64,000 nucleotides of DNA, from the NCBI RefSeq assembly GCF_030269665.1, contig NZ_BSTS01000004.1, positions 124,001 to 188,000 of the forward strand, in the 5' to 3' direction. Of the stretch, positions 25,730 through 34,170 are shown piece by piece. The notes below the pieces were generated by a model that did not search any database, was not told the origin of the DNA, and saw only the letters and a program-made list of their open reading frames with translations. The DNA is from Actinomycetospora sp. NBRC 106375. GTDB lineage: Bacteria > Actinomycetota > Actinomycetes > Mycobacteriales > Pseudonocardiaceae. Each line of letters opens with the position of its first letter. Position 1 is the stretch's first letter. The translations under genes and the position numbers were made by a program.

Positions 25730-26827
25730 ATGCCGCGGACCGTGCTGTTCACCGGCTTCCCCGGATTCCTCGGCACCGCCCTGCTGCCGCGCACGCTGCG
25801 CCGCTCCCCCGACGCGACCGCGGTCGCGCTGGTCCAGGAACGCTGGCTCGACCAGGCGCGGCGGACCCTGGCGCGGCTGGAGGAGGCCGAGCCGGCGATC
25901 GCGGGGCGGACCCGGCTCGTCGTCGGGGACATCACCCGGCCGGGTCTCGGGCTGGACCCCGGCGAGGCCGACACGCTGCGCCGCGGGCCGCTGGAGATCT
26001 TCCACCTCGCCGCGGTCTACGACCTCTCGGTGCCGCCGGAGCTCGCCTGGTCGGTGAACGTCGACGGCACCCGCCACGTCCTCGACCTCGCCCGCACCGC
26101 CGGCGAGCTGGTGCGCCTGCAGTACGTGAGCACCTGCTACGTCTCCGGGCGCTACGACGGCATCTTCGCCGAGGACGACCTGGAGCTGGGCCAGCGGTTC
26201 TCCAACCCCTACGAGCACACCAAGCACGAGGCCGAGCGCCTCGTCGCCAAGGCGCGCGAGGCCGGGATGCCCGTCACGATCTACCGGCCGTCGGTCGTGG
26301 TCGGCGACAGCCGCACCGGCGAGACCCAGAAGTACGACGGGCCGTACTACGCGCTGCAGCTCATCGCCCGCCAGGGACGCACCGCCGTGATGCCGCTGCC
26401 CGCCGACCCGTCGCGCGTGCAGTTCAACCTGGTGCCGAGCGACTTCGTCGTCGACGCCATCGCCGCGCTGGCCCCGCACCCCGGCGCGGAGGGCCGCACG
26501 GTCGCCCTCGCCGCCCCGGCGCCCCCGACGGTGCTCGAGATGTGCGAGGCGTTCGCCGCGCACACCGGCAAGAAGCTGCGCGTGGTGCCGGTGCCGACCA
26601 CCCTGTCGCGGTTCTCGATCGACCACCTGCCCGGCGTCGGGCGGGTCTTCAAACTGCCGTCGTCGACGCTGGACTACCTGACCCACCCGACCGTCTACGA
26701 GGTCACCGCGACCACGGCGCTGCTCGACGAGGTCGGCGTGCGCTGCCCGCCGTTCGCCGAGCACGTGGGCGCGATGGTCGCCTTCCACCGCGAGCACCCC
26801 GACGTCGGCAGCGCGGCGATGGTGTGA
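25730..26827 (+). CDS. NAD(P)-dependent SDR, acyl-reductase/male-sterility-type
   Basis: Extended short-chain dehydrogenase of 365 residues. N-terminal nucleotide motif VLFTGFPGFLGTALLPRTL (TGxxGFLG type) and YEHTKHEAERLV active-site region (Tyr and Lys separated by 4: Y-E-H-T-K) with VSTCYVSG before it; VTIYRPSVVVGDS follows. The layout resembles NAD_binding_4 proteins (fatty acyl reductase or carboxylic acid reductase R domains), here free-standing. The substrate is unknown. TTGAGGAGG-type ribosome site before ATG 25730. Confidence 0.8.
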   Translation: MPRTVLFTGFPGFLGTALLPRTLRRSPDATAVALVQERWLDQARRTLARLEEAEPAIAGRTRLVVGDITRPGLGLDPGEADTLRRGPLEIFHLAAVYDLSVPPELAWSVNVDGTRHVLDLARTAGELVRLQYVSTCYVSGRYDGIFAEDDLELGQRFSNPYEHTKHEAERLVAKAREAGMPVTIYRPSVVVGDSRTGETQKYDGPYYALQLIARQGRTAVMPLPADPSRVQFNLVPSDFVVDAIAALAPHPGAEGRTVALAAPAPPTVLEMCEAFAAHTGKKLRVVPVPTTLSRFSIDHLPGVGRVFKLPSSTLDYLTHPTVYEVTATTALLDEVGVRCPPFAEHVGAMVAFHREHPDVGSAAMV

Positions 26828-26841
26828 GATCGCCCGGGTCC

Positions 26842-26847
26842 TAGACT
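26842..26847 (+). promoter_or_regulatory. Putative -10 box of leaderless racemase gene
   Basis: TAGACT ends 5 nt before GTG 26853 and 8 nt before ATG 26856, placing the predicted transcription start at the start codon. No ribosome site is present. Confidence 0.5.
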
Positions 26848-26855
26848 CGGCGGTG

Positions 26856-27713
26856 ATGGTCCGGCGAGTGGCACTCCTCGACTCGGGATGCGGCCTGCTG
26901 CCCACGGCGGGCTGGCTGCGCCACCTGCGACCGGATCTCGCCCTCGACCTCTACCTCGACCCCGCGGGCATGCCCTGGGGCTCGAAGGCCTCGTCGTGGA
27001 TCGTCGAGCGGGTGGTCGGCACCGGGCGGCTCGCCGTCGCCCGCGGCGCCGACGCGATCGTCGTGCCCTGCAACACGGCGTCGGTCACCGCGGTCGTCCC
27101 GCTGCGCGCCGCCGTGGAGCCCGAGCGCCCGGTGATCGCCACCGTCCCCGCGGTCAAGCCCGCCGGGGCCACCGGGCGGCCCTTCGCCGTGTGGGCCACC
27201 GAGCGCACCACCGTCAGCGACTACCAGCGCGACCTGCTCGCGCAGTTCGCCGCGCCCGGCCAGGCGGAGCCCGTCGCGTGCCCCGGCCTCGCCACGGCCG
27301 TCGAGCACGCCGACCCGGACGCCGTGCGGGACGCGATCGCGCTCGCGGCCGCGCGCACCCCGGCGCGCTGCCGCTCGGTGGTGCTCGGCTGCACGCACTA
27401 CCCCCTGGTGGTCGAGGACATCCTCGCCGCGCTGCCGCCGGGCACCGGGCTGCACGACAGCTCGCGGGCCGTCGCCGGCCAGGCCCTGCGCCGGCTCGGG
27501 GTGCCCGAGGACCCGTCCGCCGCGCCCGCCGAGGTCCGCGTGCACCTCGGCGGGGACGAGGGCCCGCTGCCGGCCTCGGCCCTCGCCTACCCGATCGGAC
27601 GCGCGCTGGCCAGGGCCGGGCGGATCGACCGCCACGAGCTGCCGGTCACCGACGAGTCGGCCCACCACACCCGCCCGGACACGGCGGAGCAGCCGGCGCT
27701 GCGCGGGGTCTGA
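26856..27713 (+). CDS. Aspartate/glutamate racemase-family protein
   Basis: A 285-residue member of the MurI-type cofactor-independent racemase family. The first catalytic cysteine lies in AIVVPCNTASVTA and the second in VVLGCTHYPLVVEDI; VALLDSGCGLLP replaces the FDSGVGG start of MurI. The usual MurI substrate loop is altered (LDPAGMPWGSKASSWIVERV instead of D-x-x-x-x-P-Y-G), so D-glutamate supply for the wall is possible but not assured. GTG 26853 or ATG 26856 starts a leaderless message. The PRC-barrel gene follows at 19 nt with its own -10. Confidence 0.75.
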   Translation: MVRRVALLDSGCGLLPTAGWLRHLRPDLALDLYLDPAGMPWGSKASSWIVERVVGTGRLAVARGADAIVVPCNTASVTAVVPLRAAVEPERPVIATVPAVKPAGATGRPFAVWATERTTVSDYQRDLLAQFAAPGQAEPVACPGLATAVEHADPDAVRDAIALAAARTPARCRSVVLGCTHYPLVVEDILAALPPGTGLHDSSRAVAGQALRRLGVPEDPSAAPAEVRVHLGGDEGPLPASALAYPIGRALARAGRIDRHELPVTDESAHHTRPDTAEQPALRGV

Positions 27714-27731
27714 GGCCCTAGGGTCCACCGC

Positions 27732-28094
27732 GTGATCCCCGCCGAGAACATCCGCGACTGGCGCGGCCGTCCCGTCGTCGACCCGGACGAGGCGAAGATC
27801 GGGACGCTCGAGGCCGTCTACTACGACACCCTCGGCGACGAGCCGGTCTTCGCGACGGTCAAGGTGTCCGGGCTGCTGGGGCGCAACACCCACCTGGTGT
27901 TCGTGCCGCTCGCCGGGGCGGTCGTCACGCCCGACCACCTCAAGGTCGCGGTCGCCCGCGACCTGGCGCGCGAGGCGCCCTCGATCGCGCCCGACGGCGA
28001 GCTCGCCGCCCACGACGAGCCGGCGGTGTTCTCCCACTACGGGATCGAGTACCGCACGGGGTCGCGCGGCGAGCGGCGGCTGGCGCGGCGCTGA
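27732..28094 (+). CDS. PRC-barrel domain protein
   Basis: A 120-residue soluble protein built on a PRC-barrel (MIPAENIRDWRGRPVVDPDEAKIGTLEAVYYDTLGDEPVFATVKVSGLLGRNTHLVFVPLAGA, about 1-62) with a helical tail. PRC-barrels mediate binding in RimM and photosynthetic reaction centres; in actinobacteria the small free-standing forms are of unknown role, perhaps stress-related. TAGGGT (27719-27724) is 7 nt before GTG 27732, so the message is predicted to be leaderless. Convergent with the MltB-like gene. Confidence 0.78.
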   Translation: MIPAENIRDWRGRPVVDPDEAKIGTLEAVYYDTLGDEPVFATVKVSGLLGRNTHLVFVPLAGAVVTPDHLKVAVARDLAREAPSIAPDGELAAHDEPAVFSHYGIEYRTGSRGERRLARR

Positions 28095-28160
28095 GCCCCG
28101 GGGAACCCTGATCGCGATCCCGGTGACGAACGCCGTCATTTCTGACATGCATCGTCACCA

Positions 28161-28176
28161 GGACGGCGATCGCCGG
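28161..28176. repeat. 16-bp repeat GGACGGCGATCGCCGG flanking the transglycosylase gene
   Basis: The identical 16-mer occurs at 28161-28176 and 29020-29035, on both sides of the MltB-like gene and in the same orientation. The core CGGCGATCGCCG is palindromic. The downstream copy is near the end of the PRC-barrel gene; the other is 62 nt upstream of the transglycosylase start. It could be a protein site or chance in GC-rich DNA. Confidence 0.5.
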
Positions 28177-28211
28177 CTCCCGGACGCCCGGCGGCCCCGT
28201 CGCGGGCGGGG

Positions 28212-28958
28212 TCAGGGGGCCGCCGTCGCCGCGCCCACCGCCTCGCGGCGCACGCGGTCGACGTAGGCGTTCGACCGGTTGTAGGCGAGCACCGCGGTGC
28301 GCCAGTCGTCGCCGCGGCGCAGGTCCCGGTCGTCGGCGCAGAGGTAGCGGGCCGCGGCGAGGGCGGCGTCGTCGAGGTCGTCGGGGTCGCTGACCCCGTC
28401 GCCGTCGCCGTCGGCCCCGTACTCCGCCCACGTGCCGGGGATGAACTGCAGGGGCCCCACCGCCCGGTCGTAGGTGGTGTCGCCGTCGAGGCGCCCGCCG
28501 TCGGTGTCGCGGATCTCGCGGTTGCCGCCCGTCCCGTCGAGCTCCGGCCCACGGATCGGCTCGACCGGCCGGCCCGCATCGTCCAGCGCGGTCCCGCCGA
28601 AGCGGCCGTGGTTCGACTCCACCCGGCCCAGGCCCGCGAGCGTCGCCCACGACAGCCCGCAGTCGGGCAGCTCCTCGCGGGCCCCGGCCTCGGCGCCCGC
28701 GTAGGCGACGAGCGCCCGCGCGGGCACGCCGGTCGGCCCGGCCGCCGCGTCGGCCCACGCCGCCCGGGCCGCGGGATCGGGCGACACCGGGGCCGTGAGC
28801 GGCTGGGCGAACTGCGGCGCGGCGTCCGGACCGCGGCGGACGGCCACGGCGACGCCCGCGATCCCGGCGCCGAGCACCAGCACCAGCACCACGGCGGCGG
28901 CGAGCAGGTTCTCGAGCTGCCGGGCGTCCCGGGTCTCCTCGCGCTCCGGCGTGCTCAC
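28212..28958 (-). CDS. MltB-like lytic murein transglycosylase
   Basis: A 248-residue membrane-anchored wall hydrolase. Short cytoplasmic N-terminus, one hydrophobic segment (LLAAAVVLVLVLGAGIAGVAVAV, about 18-40), then an external SLT_2/MltB-type domain. The catalytic glutamate is in LAGLGRVESNHGRFGG (Glu about 114). GPLQFIPGTWAEYGADGDGDG and a calcium-site-like DPDDLDDAALAAARYLC follow. It would cleave peptidoglycan glycan strands at growth or division sites. GTG 28958 begins inside a long intergenic region with one copy of the 16-bp repeat. Confidence 0.87.
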   Translation of the reverse strand: MSTPEREETRDARQLENLLAAAVVLVLVLGAGIAGVAVAVRRGPDAAPQFAQPLTAPVSPDPAARAAWADAAAGPTGVPARALVAYAGAEAGAREELPDCGLSWATLAGLGRVESNHGRFGGTALDDAGRPVEPIRGPELDGTGGNREIRDTDGGRLDGDTTYDRAVGPLQFIPGTWAEYGADGDGDGVSDPDDLDDAALAAARYLCADDRDLRRGDDWRTAVLAYNRSNAYVDRVRREAVGAATAAP

Positions 28959-29311
28959 CCACCCGACGCTACGGACCGCCGCCTCGCCCCCGGTGGACCT
29001 CGTCCGGTCGTCACACTCCGGACGGCGATCGCCGGATCACCTTCCGGCCCGCGGAGCAACCGCCCGTCGGGGCGACCGGGAGTGTCGTCGCTGCGACACG
29101 CGCATCACCCGCTCGTCCCCGTGCGCGGGTCGCCGGTCACCGACTGGCCCGGATCGATGGGCCGTTCGAGGACGCGTCCGGGGCCGACGGTCGGGCAATC
29201 TGTCCTCCTCCCGCCGAGGCAGCCCGGGGGGCGCGGCGTCGAACCAGCGGCGTCCGCGGCACCCGCCTATCGGACACCACCGGCGGGTCCGGGTCGCGGG
29301 GAGGGGGCGCC
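28959..29311. other. Intergenic region, divergent promoters
   Basis: 353 bp without a supported gene. It contains the second GGACGGCGATCGCCGG copy (29020-29035) and a small hairpin GTGTCG-N6-CGACAC (29082-29099). I looked for a c-di-AMP (ydaO) riboswitch, often found before actinobacterial wall hydrolases, and saw no convincing match. Confidence 0.6.
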
Positions 29312-30259
29312 ATGGACATCGACGTCCGGCTGCGCATGTTCACGTGGTTCGCCGACTACTCCGGGGCCGTCGCGGTCAGCCGCATGGGCCCCGAGGAGAT
29401 CACCCGCGCACGGTCGCGGCGCCTCAGCCACAACGTCGTCACCTCGCGGGTCTTCGGGCCGATGCCGCGCGGCGTGTTCGTCACCGATCGCGTGGCGAGC
29501 ACCGACGCGGGAGCCGTCCCGGTGCGGCTCTACCGCCCGCACACCGCCCGCGCGCTGCCCGTCGTCGTCAACTTCCACGGCGGCGGGGGCACGTTGGGCA
29601 ACCTCGACCAGTCCGACTGGCTCTGCGCGCACGTCGCGTCCCGTGTCGGTGCGCTCGTGGTGTCGGTCGACTACCGCCTCGCGCCCGAGCACTCCTTTCC
29701 CGCCGGCCGCGACGACGGCTACGCCGCCGTGACCTGGGCGGCGCGGGAGGCCGCCGCGCTCGGCGCCCGCCCCGACCGGCTCGCGGTGATGGGCGACAGC
29801 GCCGGGGGCAACCTCGCCGCCGTCGTATGCCTGCTCGCGCGCGAGGCGGGACCGGTGATCGACGCGCAGGTCCTGCTCTACCCCGCGCTCGACCTGACCT
29901 TCGAGCGGCCCTCGGTCGACCGGTTCGCCGCGGGCCCGGTGCTCACCCGCACCGACATGGAGGTCTTCCGCTCGCACTACCTCGGGCCCGCCGGCGACCC
30001 GACCGACCCGCTGGTCTCGCCGCTGCTCGCCCCGGACGTCACGGACCTGCCGCCCGCGCTCGTCGTCACCGCCGCGGTCGACCCGCTGCACGACGACGGC
30101 GCGGACTACGCCCGGCGCCTGGACGAGGCCGGTGTGCCCGTGCGGCACACCGACCACGCCCGGGCCGTGCACGGTTTCCTGACCTTCCCCGGCGTGTGCC
30201 GGGCGTCGGCCACGGCGCTCGACGACGTGTGCGCCGAGCTCGTCGCCCGCTTGGCCTGA
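29312..30259 (+). CDS. Hormone-sensitive-lipase-type esterase (alpha/beta hydrolase 3)
   Basis: A 315-residue esterase of the HSL (bacterial family IV) group. Oxyanion motif NFHGGGGTLGN (HGGG), nucleophile VMGDSAGGNLAAVV (GDSAG, Ser about 166), acid in VVTAAVDPLHDDG and His in HARAVHGFLTF. It probably hydrolyses short to medium acyl esters in the cytoplasm. Start ATG 29312 behind GGGGAGGGGG. No regulator adjacent. It converges on phaB with only a 9-nt gap, and no terminator fits between. Confidence 0.9.
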   Translation: MDIDVRLRMFTWFADYSGAVAVSRMGPEEITRARSRRLSHNVVTSRVFGPMPRGVFVTDRVASTDAGAVPVRLYRPHTARALPVVVNFHGGGGTLGNLDQSDWLCAHVASRVGALVVSVDYRLAPEHSFPAGRDDGYAAVTWAAREAAALGARPDRLAVMGDSAGGNLAAVVCLLAREAGPVIDAQVLLYPALDLTFERPSVDRFAAGPVLTRTDMEVFRSHYLGPAGDPTDPLVSPLLAPDVTDLPPALVVTAAVDPLHDDGADYARRLDEAGVPVRHTDHARAVHGFLTFPGVCRASATALDDVCAELVARLA

Positions 30260-30268
30260 CGCCCGGAG

Positions 30269-31012
30269 CTAGGCGTCCATGTGCAGGCCGCCGTTGACCG
30301 AGTACACCTGCCCCGTGATGTAACCGGACTCGGGATCGGCCAGGAACTCGACCGCGCGGGCGATCTCGTCGGGCTGGCCGAGGCGCCGCATCGGGATCCC
30401 GGACACGATCTTCTCCAGTGCCTTCTCGGGCACCGCCGCGACCATGTCGGTCTCGACGTAGCCCGGGGCCACGCAGTTGACCGTGACGCCCTTGCGTGCG
30501 CCCTCCTGCGCCATCGACATCGTCATGCCGAACAGGCCGGACTTGGTCGCCGCGTAGTTGACCTGGCCGGCGTTGCCCTTCTCGCCGATCACCGAACTGA
30601 TGTTCACGATGCGGCCCATGCCGCGCTCGGCCATGTGCAGGTAGGCGAGCTGGGACATGTAGAACGTGCCCGAGAGGTTGACCTGGACCACGCGGTCCCA
30701 GTCGTCGACCTCCATCTTGGCCACCATCTTGTCCGCGGTGATGCCCGCGTTGTTGACCAGCACGTCGACCCGGCCGTGCGCGGAGATCACCTCGTCGAAC
30801 ACGCGCTCGCAGTCGCCGCGCTGGCCGATGTTGCCCTGGTGGATCGTGATCTGGTCGGGGTAGCGCGACTGCAGCTCCTCCGCGGACGTGGGGTCCGACG
30901 AGTAGCCGACGCCCACCTTCATGCCCCGCTTGGCCATCCGCTCGCTGATCGCCCGACCGATGCCCCGGGCGCCGCCGGTCACCAGGGCCACCTGTCCGGT
31001 CATGTCTCCCAT
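30269..31012 (-). CDS. phaB: PhaB, NADPH-dependent acetoacetyl-CoA reductase
   Basis: Classical SDR of 247 residues reducing acetoacetyl-CoA to (R)-3-hydroxybutyryl-CoA for polyhydroxybutyrate. TGGARGIGRAI cofactor motif, NNAGIT, catalytic NISSVIGEKGNAGQVNYAATKSG (Ser, Tyr, Lys), and C-terminal YITGQVYSVNGGLHM as in PhaB of Cupriavidus. ATG 31012 is used because AGGGAG sits 6 nt upstream; ATG 31003 lies too close to its site. It is divergent from the phaC-like gene with a 232-bp shared control region. Confidence 0.92.
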   Translation of the reverse strand: MGDMTGQVALVTGGARGIGRAISERMAKRGMKVGVGYSSDPTSAEELQSRYPDQITIHQGNIGQRGDCERVFDEVISAHGRVDVLVNNAGITADKMVAKMEVDDWDRVVQVNLSGTFYMSQLAYLHMAERGMGRIVNISSVIGEKGNAGQVNYAATKSGLFGMTMSMAQEGARKGVTVNCVAPGYVETDMVAAVPEKALEKIVSGIPMRRLGQPDEIARAVEFLADPESGYITGQVYSVNGGLHMDA

Positions 31013-31112
31013 GCGTGCTCCCTCGCTCGTCGTCCGCGTGGTTCCCAGTACCCACGACGTGGCCCGGGCCACACGACACGATTCCCCAACGATGTCCGGA
31101 CACGGACCGACC

Positions 31113-31146
31113 GGACGGGGCAACCCGTCCCCTACCCGTGGGTAGG
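31113..31146. promoter_or_regulatory. Two adjacent hairpins in the phaB-phaC control region
   Basis: GGACGGG-GCAA-CCCGTCC (31113-31130, GNRA-type loop) is followed without gap by CCTACCC-GT-GGGTAGG (31131-31146). They lie about 100 nt from each divergent start. Operators or leader structures are both possible. Confidence 0.4.
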
Positions 31147-31244
31147 ACGCGTTGCGAAACATCCCAAGCGCCCCGTACGGTCCACGCAGCACCCAGAGCC
31201 GGGTGCTGACGAGCGCCCGGTCGCCGGGCGCGAGGAGGTGCGCC

Positions 31245-32486
31245 ATGACGGCTGCCGTCGACTCTTCCGTGGCTGACGAGCACGTGGCTGACGAGCAGGC
31301 ACTCCCGACCGAGGCCCCCGTCCCGGACCCCGCCGCCTACCTGCGCGGCTACCACGTCACCGCCTACCTGCGGGGCGCGACCGAGATGACCAAGGGCGCC
31401 GGCTACGTCCTGGGCCGTGCGCTCAAGCAGACGGCGACGCCCGGGCGCAACACCAGCGACGCGCGCCGGTGGTGGCGGCACGTCCTCACCCGGCGCCGTC
31501 CGCAGTGGCACAACGAGCACGAGATCGTCTTCGAGACGCCGATCGCCCGGCTGCGGGACTTCTCGCAGGGCTCCACCGACGACGTGGTGCCTGCCCTGGT
31601 GCTCCCGCCGCAGGCCGGGCACGACTCGTGCATCGTCGACTTCCAGCCGCGCCAGTCGCAGATGATGATGATCCGCGACGCCGGCCTGACCCGGGCGTTC
31701 ACCCTCGACTGGGTCGGCGCCACCCGCGAGACCTCCGGCTCCACGATCTCCGACTACATCGCGGTGGTCGACCGCGCCGTCGAACACTGCGGAGGGCACG
31801 TCAACCTGATCGGCGACTGCCAGGGCGGCTGGCTCGCCACGATCTACGCGGCGATCCACCCCGACAAGGTCAACACCCTGACCCTGGCCGGGGCGCCGAT
31901 CGACTTCCACGCCGGCGAGACCCCCATCGGCGCCTCGTCGCGCGTGATGACGCAGCGCTTCGGGCAGCTTCCCTACCGCGCCATGGTGGCGGCCGGCGGC
32001 GGCAACATGCCGGGCTCCTTCGTCCTCGGCGGCTTCATCGCGATCCGGCCCGACGCCGAGATCGCCAAGCACGTCGACCTGCTGCGCAACCTCGACGACG
32101 CGGACGCCATCGCGCGCTACGAGGCGTTCGAGGACTGGTTCAAGCACACCCAGGACGTGCCCGGCGCCTTCTACCTGTGGCTCGTCGAGCACCTCTTCGC
32201 CGGCAACGAGCTGATCTCGGGCGAGCTCGAGGTCGACGGCAGGCGGGTGGACATGGGCGCGATCTCCTGCCCGCTGTTCCTGCTGGGCGGGGCGACCGAC
32301 CACATCACCCCGCCGGTGCAGGTGTTCGCGGCCGCGGACCACGTCTCGACGCCGGCGGACCAGGTCACGCGGCGCACCGCTCCCGGCGGCCACCTGGGTC
32401 TGTTCATGGGCAACCAGGCGCTGCGCCACGAGTGGCCGCCGCTGATGGAGGCCGTCGCCGGGCACTCGCGCCCGACCCCGTCCTGA
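31245..32486 (+). CDS. PhaC-like polyhydroxyalkanoate synthase, compact form
   Basis: Alpha/beta hydrolase-fold protein of 413 residues placed between phaB and phaA. The lipase-like box is HVNLIGDCQGGWLATIYAA (Cys192 where PHA synthases have G-x-C-x-G), the acid is in LLGGATDHITPP (Asp352) and His383 lies in APGGHLGLFMG. GELEVDGRRVDMGAISCPLFLLGG resembles class III synthases. It is shorter than class I (about 590) and has no PhaE or PhaR partner in view. A PHA depolymerase or related acyltransferase is the alternative. ATG 31245 follows GAGGAGG. Confidence 0.72.
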   Translation: MTAAVDSSVADEHVADEQALPTEAPVPDPAAYLRGYHVTAYLRGATEMTKGAGYVLGRALKQTATPGRNTSDARRWWRHVLTRRRPQWHNEHEIVFETPIARLRDFSQGSTDDVVPALVLPPQAGHDSCIVDFQPRQSQMMMIRDAGLTRAFTLDWVGATRETSGSTISDYIAVVDRAVEHCGGHVNLIGDCQGGWLATIYAAIHPDKVNTLTLAGAPIDFHAGETPIGASSRVMTQRFGQLPYRAMVAAGGGNMPGSFVLGGFIAIRPDAEIAKHVDLLRNLDDADAIARYEAFEDWFKHTQDVPGAFYLWLVEHLFAGNELISGELEVDGRRVDMGAISCPLFLLGGATDHITPPVQVFAAADHVSTPADQVTRRTAPGGHLGLFMGNQALRHEWPPLMEAVAGHSRPTPS

Positions 32487-32670
32487 GCTGCTTGACCGAT
32501 CGAGCGGGGTGGTGACGGGGCGCGCGCGACCCTGGGTATCCCACCGGCCCCGCGGGTACCTTCGCCACACCCGGCGGACCGCACGACGGCCGCCCCGTCG
32601 GCGGTCACCACCGTGGTGACCACGCCTCAGAGCCCCTGTGACCGCCCATCCCTCGACCAGGAGGACCACC

Positions 32671-33849
32671 ATGCCCGGCTCCGTCATCGTCTCCGGCAAG
32701 CGCACCCCGATCGGCAAGCTCTCCGGGGCCTTCGCGGGCCTGTCCGCGGGGGAGCTCGGCACGGTGGCGATCAAGGGCGCCCTCGAGGCCGCCGGCATCT
32801 CCGGCGAGCAGGTCGAGTACGTGATCATGGGTCAGGTCATCCAGGCCGGCGCCGGCCAGAACCCCGCCCGCAAGTCGAGCACCGACGCCGGCATCCCGAT
32901 GTCGACGCCGTCGTTCACCCTCAACAAGGTGTGCCTGTCGGGTCTCGACGCCATCGCTCTGGCCGACCAGATGATCCAGGCCGGCGAGTACGACGTGGTC
33001 GTGGCCGGCGGGATGGAGTCGATGACCCAGGGCCCGTACCTGCTCCCGAAGGCCCGCGGGGGCTACAAGTACGGCGGCGGGACGATCCTCGACGCCACCG
33101 AGTCGGACGGCCTCACCGACGCCTACGACCACGAGTCGATGGGCGCCTCCACGGAGCGCTTCTCGAAGTCGATCGGCCTCAAGCGCGAGGACATGGACGC
33201 CTTTGCCGCGTCCTCGCACCAGCGCGCGGCCGACGCCGCCAAGAACGGCCGCTTCGACGCCGAGATCGTCGGCGTGCCCGTGCCGCAGCGCAAGGGCGAC
33301 CCGGTCGTCGTCACCGAGGACGAGGGCGTCCGCGGCGACACGACGGCCGAGGGCCTGGGCAAGCTGCGGCCGGCGTTCGACTCCGACGGCGCCATCACCG
33401 CGGGCACCTCCTCCCAGATCTCCGACGGTGCCGCGGCGACCGTGGTCATGTCGGAGAAGAAGGCCAAGGAGCTCGGCCTCGGGATCCTCGCCCGCATCGG
33501 GCACCACGGCTGGGTCGCCGGCCCGGACAACTCGCTGCTCTCCCAGCCGTCCAACGCCATCCAGAAGGCGCTCAAGCGCGAGGACCTCGACGCCAAGCAG
33601 CTCGAGATGCTCGAGCTCAACGAGGCGTTCGCCGCCGTCGCACTGCAGTCGACCACCGAGCTCGGTGTCGACCCGGAGCGTGTGAACCCCGACGGCGGCG
33701 CGATCGCCCTCGGCCACCCGGTCGGCGCCTCCGGTGCGCGCATCGCGATCCACATCGCGCACGAGCTGCAGCGCCGTGGCGGCGGCATCGGCGCCGCCGG
33801 CCTCTGCGGTGGCGGCGGCCAGGGCTCCGCGCTGGTCCTGCACGTCTGA
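32671..33849 (+). CDS. phaA: Acetyl-CoA C-acetyltransferase (biosynthetic thiolase)
   Basis: Condenses two acetyl-CoA to acetoacetyl-CoA, the first step towards polyhydroxybutyrate; also usable in degradation. The 392 residues match thiolase II throughout: catalytic Cys88 in TLNKVCLSGLDAI, GGMESMTQGPYLL, NEAFAAVA, GGAIALGHPVGASGARI (His) and LCGGGGQGSALVL (second Cys). ATG 32671 is taken because AGGAGGACC lies just upstream; the frame continues to 32638 without a ribosome site. A clear hairpin follows the gene. Confidence 0.93.
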   Translation: MPGSVIVSGKRTPIGKLSGAFAGLSAGELGTVAIKGALEAAGISGEQVEYVIMGQVIQAGAGQNPARKSSTDAGIPMSTPSFTLNKVCLSGLDAIALADQMIQAGEYDVVVAGGMESMTQGPYLLPKARGGYKYGGGTILDATESDGLTDAYDHESMGASTERFSKSIGLKREDMDAFAASSHQRAADAAKNGRFDAEIVGVPVPQRKGDPVVVTEDEGVRGDTTAEGLGKLRPAFDSDGAITAGTSSQISDGAAATVVMSEKKAKELGLGILARIGHHGWVAGPDNSLLSQPSNAIQKALKREDLDAKQLEMLELNEAFAAVALQSTTELGVDPERVNPDGGAIALGHPVGASGARIAIHIAHELQRRGGGIGAAGLCGGGGQGSALVLHV

Positions 33850-33925
33850 GCGGTCCCACCGGGGTGTCATCGGTGGGGCACCGCTGACACTGGACGTCAG
33901 TAACGCCACCCCGATCATGACGTGC

Positions 33926-33953
33926 GCGGCGGCCACCTCACGGTGGCCGCCGC
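33926..33953 (+). terminator. Terminator of phaA; intergenic 33850-34170
   Basis: Perfect 12-bp stem (33926-33937 with 33942-33953) and loop TCAC, 77 nt after the thiolase stop. The whole 321-bp gap holds no supported gene. The rest is presumed promoter of the mycothiol dehydrogenase gene, with GGAGG 9 nt before its ATG. Confidence 0.75.
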
Positions 33954-34170
33954 GTCGTCGTGCCCGCCGCCGGGAACCGTGGCGCCGGCCGCTGCGTCGA
34001 ACCCTCGTGCGGGGCCGCGATCGGCGGGAGGAGCCGGGCGCGGCTCCGCCCCGGCATCCCCCCGACAGGGGAGGCGCGCTCGGTCGTGACCATGCTCGGG
34101 TACGCATGCCAAGGTGGTCGTCCGGGCACAGGTGACCGGGAGCACATCCTCAGAACACGGAGGCACACAC

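Noticed and set aside
28959-29311. c-di-AMP riboswitch before the transglycosylase
   Set aside because: The conserved core segments are not recognisable in either orientation.
31152-31244. Extended N-terminus of the PhaC-like protein
   Set aside because: Adds a basic, unconserved stretch over the control region; ATG 31245 has a strong ribosome site.
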